A stretch of DNA of 64,000 nucleotides from Cristatella mucedo (Eukaryota; Bryozoa; Phylactolaemata; Cristatellidae): NCBI GenBank assembly GCA_009760855.2, contig WPIO01000003.1, positions 12,242,501-12,306,500 of the forward strand, read 5' to 3'. Below the pieces are notes generated by a model that was not told where the DNA came from, ran no database searches, and saw only the letters and a program-made list of their open reading frames with translations. Positions 10,177 through 22,100 of this stretch are shown here, piece after piece (positions within the stretch are counted from its first letter, which is position 1; every line of letters begins with the position of its first letter). The position numbers were made by a program, and so were the translations under genes.

Positions 10177-13100
10177 CTGCAAAGATATGAAGTTTCCTTT
10201 CAAATATGACCAATGCATACTGCATTCTTTCCAACTTGGTGTCACTCTACTCAATGTATAGAGCAAGCTCCCATATAACAAAGTCCTGCAAGTAACAACA
10301 CAGACTCACCAGCAGTCACAGTCGGCTAGACGTGCTAATGAACAATAGGCTTCTCTGACATCCTCCCACTTATATGTCTAGCATCACAAAGATTATTCAA
10401 GAGGCAGGTAAATTGGAAGTAAAAGCCCCTGGAACAATTATGCCACCCAGCGAATCAAGCACACCCCCAACCCCTGAAGGCCAAAGCAAGAAAAATGAGA
10501 CAGCTGCATGGCAAACGTCTAAAAAGGTATCGAATTTTCATATCAGGTGGTGATCGCTCCAAGCACAAGGAACCGAGGTTGTAGCCTGTTAGTGCAGGTG
10601 GCCAGCAGACTAGTGTAGCAGGGTGTGGTGAGTGATCAGGCTTTACCAATATTGCATGAATGAGTTGAAAGCTTGGGGTTTGGGGTTGACACAAGCTGAG
10701 CTATAAGCATCTGCAACGTTCCATGGTGTAACGGTTAGCACTCTGGACTCTGAATCCAACAACCTGAGTTCAAATCTCAGTGGAACCTTCTTTGGTGAGC
10801 CGTGATGGCACATTAGGTAAGGCGGTTGCTTTCATGACCTCGGGGACCGAGGTCGTGGGTTTGAATCCTGCGGTGGGCGATCCTTTATCACTACAGCAAG
10901 CGGTGGTGATAACCGCAAAGGCTCTTCTGTCGCTATATAAAAAGTGGCTGTTAAATCAGCTAGGATTTATTTATTTATTTACAACCTGCAGACACGACCT
11001 TCCTGGGAGGAACTATGATGGAAATTGAAACTCTGGTCGAACCTAATCACCTCAACAAGGCTGGGATTCCAAAATGGCAGCTAGAATTCATCCATCACTA
11101 CTTGCCCACCCAAGCCACCATGCTAGAAGAATCAGTCGCATGGATGATCCCAAGGCAAGAGTCAACCGATTAATAGGTTGGCTTAAGAGCTGTTGCTTCA
11201 TCCGAATGAACTCGGCTTGTGAGCTCCACTTTCTTCTCCCATAAGTATGCCATACTAGAACGCGCTTGGAGACGATCTACAGTATCGGCTGCAAATAAAA
11301 ACACAGATCAGGGCACATGATGCCTCCATGCAGATTTTCGCTCCTTTGAAGGCTCATCAATTCCAAAAAACATTGACCATTTAGAGTCTCCATTTCCAAG
11401 TGTGTCAACTTGGCAGGCAACGGCTAAATCTTATCTTCATTCTAGCTTTCCTATTGCAAGCTTAAAAATAGTGTAACCCAGTTGGTGCAGCTACCTAAGT
11501 TTGTGGAAGTCAGCTTGCAGTTCTAGCACTTTCATTACTAGGGGTTGGAGAAGCCCCAATGCCAACGGGGAGCCAACGAGACCAACAAAACTAGTAATGC
11601 AACATTTGCTGCTGCATAGTGCAGCTCGATGTGCTTTCCAATAGATTCTGGACTGTTATTCGACCACGGATTAAACCAAAACCAGCAGAATTCCATTCCA
11701 TATACCACTGAGGCATTACTGAAGCAGAGCATCTGCAGTTCACTCACAAATTCACCCAATTCTTCAGACAAGCAGTATACTCTTTTAGGTGCAGGTTAAG
11801 ACTATCGCTGGCATATCAGCATAATACTGAGCGTTCTGAAGCAGTTGAACAGTGCATGCACTACAGTCATAGCCCGGGGAGCAGGCCGACGTGAAGGATG
11901 CACACTTACCTGGAATCAATGTGGTCGCCAATGAAGAGAATGTGACCGGGAAGACCAAACGGCATTGCTGCTGGGACTTGCGGTGCTGCTTCAGCAGGAG
12001 CAGCAGGTGCCGGCCGTGCCTAGAAGGGAACACAAAGGGCCGAGAAATGTGAACCAAGGACAAGCCGAGGACTTCCGCCTTTGAGCTTGAGCAGTCATAG
12101 AGCTTGCAGAGTTCAGGCTTGCACAGCCTACATGCACTGGTGGCCGTGTACAGACAGTGCACGAGACCATGGAGCAGGCATGCAATCCATTTGATGCTTA
12201 CGCCTCAGAATCACAGCACTACCAAGGTCAATCGAGTGGGCTGCTTCGCATCCTCTTACTTGTTTGTCAGATATATCGGACAGTAGACTAGGACAGTGGG
12301 ACAGCAAAAAATGTTTAGTGGGACGGCAGAGATAGATAGTGGGGCAGCAGATTGGTGATAGGAAGGGTCGGCAGAAAATAAATAAGGTCGGCAGAAAAAA
12401 ATGATGCTAGTTGAGTGAACTGCGTGCGTCGCCAGCTTCCCGATGTCCAGCACAAGATTAAGGAATCTTACTGATTGCTTGGACGATAGAGACACGACAG
12501 CATGTATCATATAAATGGTAAAAGCGCAAGGCCAATACCGTGGAGGAAGGAGCAAAACTCATGTAGTTGTATCGCATGTTGGACATCACGGGTGATTCGG
12601 CAGATGCCAGCAGTCCAGGCTCAGCATCTCCTCGTGAGCAGATGCCACACAGCACATGCCAGCAGCCAGATGCAATTAGCCGAAACTGCAAGAAGTCAAC
12701 AGCATGAGACGAAAACGTGTTTATCACAAGGCAATGGGAATAAAATTAAACTTGGTAATGCAAAAGCTCTGACTTGCAGCGGAAAACTGTTTGCTGCATT
12801 GCCAGCTGGCACAGCTATTAGACGTGCTGCTTAGATAATCCAAAGGAAAATAGAGCATATACAACTAAACTAATAGCACTGCAGACTATACAAGCACTCT
12901 GTGCCAAAAGAAGACTCATACTCACTCGTAGAGAGGCCTGAAATGACATGAGCTGAAATGAACTGACATGAGCTGACTTCCTGGTGTCTGTTTTCTTGCA
13001 CCTTGCAATCCTTGAACTATAACCGTGTTACCTGCCCACGCCAACACGCAGCATATTGGCTGTAGTTCCAGTTTTTTCGGCAGCAGGGTATGTAGGATTG

Positions 13101-16083
13101 ACCATTTGAGGATACAGCCTTCCCCTCCTCCCATGGATCAGTGATTCAGAGGAGCTAACTTTGGCTAGCAATGACTCACTGGTGAACAGAGCGATATCCA
13201 CAGAATAATTATGACGACGAGTACTATTAGATGCAATGATCCCTCCGAATAAATGATGCTATACTTTGTTACCTGAAAGTAAATGCCTGCTAATGCAAAG
13301 AAAAAAAAGGGTATCTTAAGTCCGAAATAGAAACTCGCCACTGAAGGGCTCATTATCATCGTTATAGCTTTCTCACCGTGCTCGAGTTCGCCACTTTTGT
13401 GGCACTTTCTCTACTTCCTCAGGAAGCCACTCTCAACAAGCTTATCAAGTGGTTTGATAGGGAAGCGCAGGCATGCACCAGTACGCGTGCATTCGGGCTA
13501 CTTACTTTTGGCTTCTTTGCTTGATTTAACACTTCAATTATAGACGTCTTCAACTCTGTCATTGTGCTGATAGATAATCTGGGGACCAGATCGTCGCCTA
13601 CCACAACCGACATTATCCAGTCCTTAGTTTTCTCCCGGGCGGCAGGACTAGAACATAATACTGAAGAAATAGACAGCAGTCAACTTCAAAAAAGGTAGTT
13701 TAAAACCCAACTAACACAAGTTAAATAAGACAATATTCCAAAGGCGATATCAGGTACAATAATATAAATTCTCTTGAAAATTGAAAAAGGGGCAAGTAAT
13801 TATTGCATGCTTGACATCACCACCAAAGAGGGAATGATCAGATTCAAAGAGAACTGGTGAATGCGAACAATTGTGATCCAATAATTAGAATCCTCACTGA
13901 ATTGCAAAAGAAAGCACATCAATATCGAAAAGATTATCAAATTCTATAAAGTTCGCAGGTACCAATTGCCCGACTAGCCACAGGAGAGTTTCCAGCATTG
14001 AGTATACCATGGATTTCTGGCATTTGACTAGATCAGCATAATACACTGTATGCATAGGTGCATTCGAGCAGTATACCAGGATTCAGCTCGATTATGTAAG
14101 TGATTATTCAAACCCAAGACTCTAAGTCCACTATTGTGAGCAGAAGAAAAGAGTCTCCGAAGCTCAATCTTTACTGCACTGGCCCAGTGAACGCGAGGCA
14201 GAGGAATCCCTCTCCTTTACATGCAACAGTTTTTTTTTCTTATTCGCTTGCCACAAGGCCTGGATCGTTTTCTATTTTCTACTTGCTGCATGCAACCAAT
14301 GATTAAACCTAGAGGTTCCATTAATACGTCATTGTATGAATATGGCCTATGCTTCCGTGCTATTCATGCAGTAAATAAGCCGGTTAAAAAACAAGAACCG
14401 GGCGGACGAATGGTTGACGAATAATTATACAGTCAGCACCCCCGACTTAAGATTGTTCGAAATACGAAAACTCGGAGATGTGAACTCGGTCACGGTCATG
14501 CAAAACATCCAAAATCAAAATGTATCCAAGGAACCTTTCAAAATCCGTGCGCAGTCAGGAGATGTGATAATCCAGCAAACAGTAGGCAGGAAACTATGTC
14601 TGCTGCTGCACATTGTGGGTACATTGCATGTATCACAAACCAATATCGACGTATGAAACTTCGACTTACGACAGATTTTCCGGTCCCTATCTATTTCGTA
14701 AGTCGAGGGGGCTGACCGTATTACTAGCGAGCTATCAGAAGAGTATCGCTTTTTCACAATCTTAGGAATTAAGCATGATGTTCTACGTAGTTTGCTTAGG
14801 GGCTCTCGTGTGAGCAACCGTCTTACCTGGTGAGCGCCGTGATGGCTCACCGGGTAAGGCAATTGCTTTTCACGACTTCGGCCCGGGTTCGAATCCTGCG
14901 GTGGGCGACCCTTTATCGCTGCTGCAAGTGGTGGTGATAGCCGTAAAGGCTCTTCCATCGCTATAATAATAATAATAATAATAATTCACTTGATAAAGTG
15001 CCCTCAGAGAACTTAATCTCTCTCTAGGCGCTTTACATTTGCTGTAAAGTGAAATGCCATTGAATGGTACCAAAAGAGGTTGTTAAATCGGCTAGCATTT
15101 TCTTCGTGTACAGCTGCATTTGTCTACACGTGTATGTGGATATGTGAGCGCTTCCAGATGTGCATATGTGAGCACATTTGTGAGATTGCCTGACTAAGTG
15201 CACAAGTATAAGCAAGTGCAGTATTATTTGCATACACATGCGCATACACACACGCACGCTTGCACACAGATACACATACGAGCAAGCGCAAGCATGGATG
15301 CATAAATAAGCATGCACGAACACACATTACAGTGATGAGCTGTGTATTTGGCTAGCAGCTTATCCCAGTTGAATGTGAAACTAAAAGATTGGCTGTAATC
15401 TCAACTAACCTTGTTGGGTATTGGAATGTTCATTAAAAACTCTTGGTGAGACAACCGACATACAAAATTAATGCACTTGCAAACATAAAAATTCAGTTAT
15501 CTCCAGGTTAAACTATAATTGTATACTAACTAGAACAATTCACAATAAAATACCTAAAAAACGTCAATGAATGTTGCATTTTCCTTAAACCCAAGAGGTT
15601 ATACAAAATCTAAAGAGCAACCAATGAGCCCTACTCATCAAACGATACGACGTCGGCCATCAATTACAGACACAAATCTACACAGAAACGGGTTTGGTCG
15701 GCAGCCTGCCAGCTAGAGGCCATATTGGAGCCTCAGAACCACTAGGTTCTCGGCAAGCTATCACACACACAAAAGTAAAAGTTCAAAAGTCTGCTTTATA
15801 TATTTAACTGTCCCACGTACTAAATTGAAATCTGTTGGTGATCGAGCCTTGAGCTAGTATGCACTGAAAGTCTGGAACTTGCTTCCTGCTAAGGTGGTCA
15901 CTATCTGCCATGAACCTGCCTCATTTTAGTCTAACCCTGTGCGTGTCACCCCTAACCATGTTATTCTTGTTGTTTATTGAGCATGCTACCACTAACCATT
16001 CGATCGTGCTTCCTTTGCAGCAAATGTAAAACACCTAGAAAGAGATTGAGTGCTCTGAGGGCGCTTTATCAAGTGTATTATTA

Positions 16084-16121
<38 letters not shown>

Positions 16122-19100
16122 GTCTCAGCTAAAGATGCATCTGTTACTTTAAGCTTTCCCTTGGCCCAAGTAAATTTGTATAGTTTGTTACCCTAAGCTT
16201 GACGTGGTTACCTGTGAAAGATTCAGTGAATATTACTAACCGGAGGTCCTATTAAATGCAGACAATTGACTGTCTTCTTTTTTACTTTAGCATGCCGCTA
16301 TCAGCAAGATACTTATGTGATTGTGCTTTTTGTCTAAGAATGATTCCGTCCATGTCACTTACCTTTGCAGTGTTGATTATCTTGCAGAGAGTTGTACAGC
16401 ACCTGGATAGAGATTTAGTTATCTTAGGGAAGTTGAGATCGTAATAGAGATGCATAGACCAGCCTGCGACAGTGCTGCGCCCAGATGTTGTCTGCCGGTA
16501 ATAGGCTGGGGGGACCCTTCCGACCTTGACTGACCGATCGAGGCGCAGCACTCCCGCTGATGGCACTAGCAGTGGCACTGGCCAATCGGAGCCCAGCATT
16601 CCTAGGCGCAGACGACAGAAAGCTCCATTAGCATTAACGTCTGCAGAGAAGAGTGGTTGATTAAACGTTGTCGGGTTTGGTTGCGTTCCGAGTGCTCCAA
16701 GGCATTTGCTATTTAGCAACACGTGCACACATGCTTACAACAGGGTTGTAGCGCCCTGCTGGCCTTGGCTGAATTTTAGCGCGAACAAGAGCTGTTCGGC
16801 GCCGGGCTAGAGCCCCTTTGTCCTGGAGCAGTGAGCCAGAGAGGAGCGTCAGTGCGGTTGCAGTGAGCAGAGAGGAGCGTCAGTGCGGTTAGAGAGGAAG
16901 CGCTTAAGAGCAAGCCAGGAAGCTCCCTGACCAGCGGTGGTGAGTCGGCCTTTAGAATTGGTCCGATACCCACGGGAGCGGCTGATTGATGTTGGCTGGC
17001 CTGTCAACCTTCGCCACCACTCTGTCCAAAAAGAATCGTCTGGAACCCATTCGCCATTCAAGCTGGACAGAGGGGACATTCCAGTGGCCTAGTGCCGGTA
17101 TTAATTCCTTACCGTAATGGGCCCTGGTGTCGGGCCCAATACCACTAAGCTCTTGCCCTATTGTCTCAGCTAAGTATTTAAGAGTCGAGCGACGCTCGCT
17201 CTGGGTCTTTTGCCTCGTGTCTTTTGTCTTTGGTCCGGCTCTGCGCCTCGACGCCGTCGGGCACTCGTTTCTCTGAAAGCGAGGGAGGAGGGCGGGCTGT
17301 CCGCCGACGATGGACGGAACAGGACGAGACAGCTCTAGGAGGATTCGGTGGAACTCCACCGAACACGTTCGTATCGCGCCCGAGCTGGCATTTTGTGTTC
17401 TTTCGTGTTTTGTGTGTTCGCGCTAGCACGTGGTCTCGGCATAGGGATTTGCCGGTGCGAGCTAGGCATAGTTGGCGTCTGTGGAGCCCTAGTTCTCCGG
17501 GTAGGGTTTGGGCTCCGGTTCGCGCTTCAGTGTGGAGAAGTATTTCCTCCACAGGAGTGCTTGAGTTGGCGTGTGTGGAGCATTCCTGCCGCACTGGTGG
17601 AAATCGAGTTCTAGTTCCCGGTCAGGGTTTAGACTCTGGTTCGGGCTCCGTCTATTTGGGTCTTTCCCATTATACTCGTAAGCAGCCCCAGTGTGGAGAA
17701 GTATTCCCTCCGCAAGAGTGCTCGAGGTGGCGTGTGTGAAGTATTCCTGCCACACTGTTGGAAACCGAGTTCTAGTTCCCGGTCAGGGTTTAGACTCTGG
17801 TTCGGGCTCCGTCTATTTGGGTCGTTTCCCATTATACACGTAAGCAGCCGCAGTGTGAAGAAGTATTTCCTCCGAAAGAGTGCTTGAGTTGGCGTGTGTG
17901 GAGTATTCCGGTCGCACTGGTGGAAACCCGAGTTCTAGTTCACCGGTCAGGGTTTAGACTCCGGTATGCGCTTCAGTGCGGAGGAGTATTTCCTCCACAA
18001 GAGTGTTTTAAGTTGGCGTGTTTGGGGTATTCCCTCAGCACAGGCAGGAACGGATTCCTAGTTCACCGGTTAGGGTTTAGGGTCCGGGTCGCGCTTAGTG
18101 TGGAGGAGTATTCCCTCCGCAAGAGTGTTAGTGTAGCTGAGAACGTGGGAGGAGTGTGGAGATAAAGCTGAACTAGACGCGCAGCGACTTTGTGCGCTTG
18201 CGAATAAAGTTCAGTAAAATCCCCAATCTGTGTGTCTTGCTTCCAATTCACGCCGTGGACTCACGACCCCCCTTAGTAACGGTAGGCAGGTCAGCGCCAG
18301 AAACGCTCGTTTCGTGGCGGCCAGCTTATTGCGCGTCTACGCGCCACAGCTGGCCGCACTGAACGGCATTAGGCGATAGGCTACGCCGCTAGGTGAGCGG
18401 CGGGTCAAGCTTACTCCGCCGAGCCTTCGGCGTTACAGGGTGCTATACCGACGAGCTATTATTAGTATTATTAATCCATGTTCCATAATAATATAATAAT
18501 AACATATTTAATATAGCGCCCTCATCGTTATAAGAGAAGATAGAACAGCAACCAGGTTGAGGCAACACAACCAGACAGCATGTCATATGTAAGCGTAGCA
18601 TAACGATAACCAATACCTTAGCAGACCGCCAGGAGGAGAGAAAGCATAGCACAGGAGTGCTGGATAATCATGTTTCATCAGTATGGCTAGCAAGGCTGCC
18701 ACGCCTGCTCCAAGGCTGTGTCCAGCTATTACAAGCTGGTAATCAGCTGCCTAAAAAGCAATGTCATGACAATTGAGGAGTTGGCAACTGGAGGCTTTGC
18801 ACGGCAAAAGTCAGCTCAGAGGTCAATGGCAAAGCCAGGGCCAGCTATAGAGTCAATGAAAGCAAACTGGCTAGCATTGCAGAATGAGATGCCGGGCATG
18901 TGCTGATCGAGGCACTGGTCATTACGGTTCAGTGACTAAATAACTCTATCTAACAGGTAGGGAGCCCAGTGGAAATACCCCAGAAGAACAGTTCTAAGCA
19001 TTCTATTTATATAGGCTATTAACTAAAGAGGAAATAACCGGCACTAAACAGGAAAAGAAGCATGGGCTGAAGTGAATCAAATAAAGACATTAGGAGAAAG

Positions 19101-22100
19101 TGAGAAAGGGAGAGAATGAAGGTCGAATTAGGAAGAATTCTTGTTAGACACACGCATACAAACTGAAGCATATAGTGTGCAGCTGAGGCATACAATGATC
19201 GAGTTGGATTGACAGGCCGGTCGACGAACAGAAGGTAAAACAAAAGTTGTAGAGAGAGAGAGAGAGAGGGAAAGAGAGTGAGAGAGAGAGAGAGAGAGAG
19301 ATACAAAAGATGAAAATAGAGGAAAATATACATATGGATGGTCACATCTGACACAGGCTATTTGCAGGCTGAAGAAATCCAAGGCTCATCTGAGAAGTAG
19401 CTGGCAAACTATTAGAGCCTCAACACGGCAGAAGTACAATTTTTAATTATTATTAAGGCACTACATGTAGGCCCTATTAGGAAAAAACGTCAGATCAACA
19501 AACAACCCAAACTGATACAATCTCAAGACAATAATGCACTGCTTTTTGGTATACCTATATGTGTGTATCTCAGTCTGTAATTCCACAAAGCTAGGACTAA
19601 GTGGTTGTCCTAACGAATAATTTTCTATAGCATGCTCAGAGTTTAAGGGCTCTGTGTGTGCGATTGTAAACTAACTGCTTTTGTGTCACACAAAAATAAG
19701 AAACAACGTAATAACAGCATAGTTCAAACAACGTAATAACAGTTCAATCACGAGGATAGATGAGAATACGGGACACACAAGTAGCAAAAACAGAAGGGAA
19801 GAATGTAGAATTGTTAGTAGGAAAACAGATGTCAATGCACAAAAATTGTGGAGGTTAGCTCCATGTTTTTTAGAGCAACAGAGCGAAATCCTCTTTCATC
19901 AAAAGTCTTTCATGAACAGCTAATTTAATTAATGATCTGCGAGGAGCTTACGGTGTAATAAATTTGATATGGTTGCAGCAATTCTACTAGGTAGCTGGAG
20001 AAGCTTGCAGAAGCTGAGCCACGTTGTGCCATTTCTCAGCAAGAGAATTCATCATTGAATCTGTTAATTTTAAGTCCAGCCTAGCAACCAGATTCAGTGC
20101 CAACCATCAAAGCTTGGCAGAATTTATTGGCAGCCTCATCACAAAAGAGTTAGAACTGCTAGCAAGAGAAAACCAAGGAGCTCACACAAATGTATGGCAG
20201 TCATTTTAGAAATCATATTTAAAGAGATCACCAACAGGCACAATCAGATTTAACAGCTATCGAGAATAGAGCAAAGGCAGGCTTTGCATCGTCATATGAT
20301 GGTTTAGAATGGAAATAAAACATACCTCATCAGTGAAAATGGACTGCAAAAGATTGTTTCTCTCCAAAGTCTCCTTGAGGTGCATCGCAGAGCGCAACAT
20401 CCCCTGGTGTGCTATGCAATTGCTGTCCTGGAGAGCAAGGATCGTTTCGCCCATGGCATTAACATCCACAACGGCATCCTGTTGCGTAGAGCATGGCAGT
20501 GCATTGCTACGGTACATCCTCCAAAAACATCATCCTCAGCAGAGCTTGGGAAGCCGAGGATCATTTGAATAGCAACTTTTGTGGTATTAGATCCACGAAT
20601 CGCAATCAGAAACAAAGCAGGTTTTTCAATCCTGACGCAATACCTTGAGATGCCAGTTCCAATCGGAAACTTTGGGCAGAAGAATTGGCCGGGACTTAAT
20701 TATCATCATATTTACTACCGTTGTGATCAATTAAATTGCGAGATGAGAATTGTGCTAGCTAAAATAGTTGGTCTAGAGGCTCCTCAGTGAGGTTACTTGC
20801 TAGGTTTTCTTCATGCTTGATAATTTCATACTTTTCGGTCAACCTAGATGATTTCCATTGGTCTAGTACGATGCCATATAATATTTCATGTATCAATTGG
20901 CTTTGTTTTTCTACCAACCAGCAACATTAATGCTCAACAAGTCTCTAAGACTGTGCTTTAAAGAAATATTAGCTCATCGAACAGCTTCATCTGTATAGCA
21001 GCAGAAGAGTCTTGACGGCTATCAAGCTACATGCAGTTGGCAATAAAAGATTGCCAATTGCAGGATTCGAATCCATGAACATGGTCGCAAAGAACAAGCA
21101 CCTTATAATAATAATAACATTAATAATCCACTTGAGAAAGCACCCTCGGAGAGCTCAATCTCTTTCTAGGCGCTTTACATCTGCTGCAAAGGGTAACACG
21201 ATTGAATGGTGAGTAATATCATGCTTGATAAAAAACATGAATAACATGTTAGGGTGACATGCACAGGGTCAGCATGCAAGTGTGGTTAGTTGGAAGCATG
21301 CACAGTGTCAGCACGCATAAGCACATAAAGGACAAATCATAGGGACACTAAATGCTGTCTTAAATAGGTGCGTTTTCTTTTTAAAGTTCTTAAGTTCTAT
21401 TTTAAAGTTCTTTTTAAATGTGGTCAAGTCAGGGGATGTTCTGACGCAAGTCGGGAGGGAGTTCCAGGCTTTGGGAGCATACGAACTACATGCACGGTCT
21501 CCAAAGGATTTGAGGTTTGCATGAGGTATTGGTAGACTGTTGGATTCCGAAAAGCAGGTGGTACGATGCTTGGACTGGTGGGGGAGTAGATCTGAGAGAT
21601 AGGCTAGAGCCAAAGAATCAAGTGCCCCAAAGGTGAGCGACAAAACCTTGAAATCAATCCGTTGCTTGACTGATAGCCAGTGCATGTCGGTGAGAAGTGG
21701 TGCGATGTGGCAACTGTAATTCTCACGACAGACAAGCCTAGCTGCAGAGTTTTGCACCAGCTGCAATCGCCTGATTGCACATTCCGGTGGGCCAGCAAGC
21801 AGTGAGTTACAGAAGTCAAGACGAGATGTCATAAATGCATGGACCAACTTAGACGTGGTATCCTTATCTAAACAAGCCAGAATTGTAGCAATGTTATGTA
21901 GCTGAAAGTATGCAGACTTGACTGTGGAGCTGATGTGGTCGTCTAACGAAAGGTCACTTTGGAACATGACACCTAGATTTCGTGCAGATTGGAGTCTCCC
22001 ACTGAGATAAGATCAGAACCATTGCAGAGCAGTGCCAGTGATGCCCAGTTGAGATGAAAGGCACTCTAGAACAACTTAGTGATTGATAGTGTCAAAAGCT

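Larger units (their letters stand above)
10177..11909 (-). other. DAGL last intron
   Basis: It contains the plus-strand tRNA-Gln and family I SINE (10717-10985). 11000-11909 shows nothing recognisable. Confidence 0.7.
13648..18616 (-). other. DAGL intron, about 5 kb
   Basis: It separates the Ser and Asp exons. It contains the split SINE (14826-15105), a CA-rich tract, an L2 fragment (15785-16125), the solo LTR (16747-18437) and a LINE tail. 13700-14820 and 15330-15780 show nothing recognisable. 16440-16745 is GC-richer and unclassified. Confidence 0.7.
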
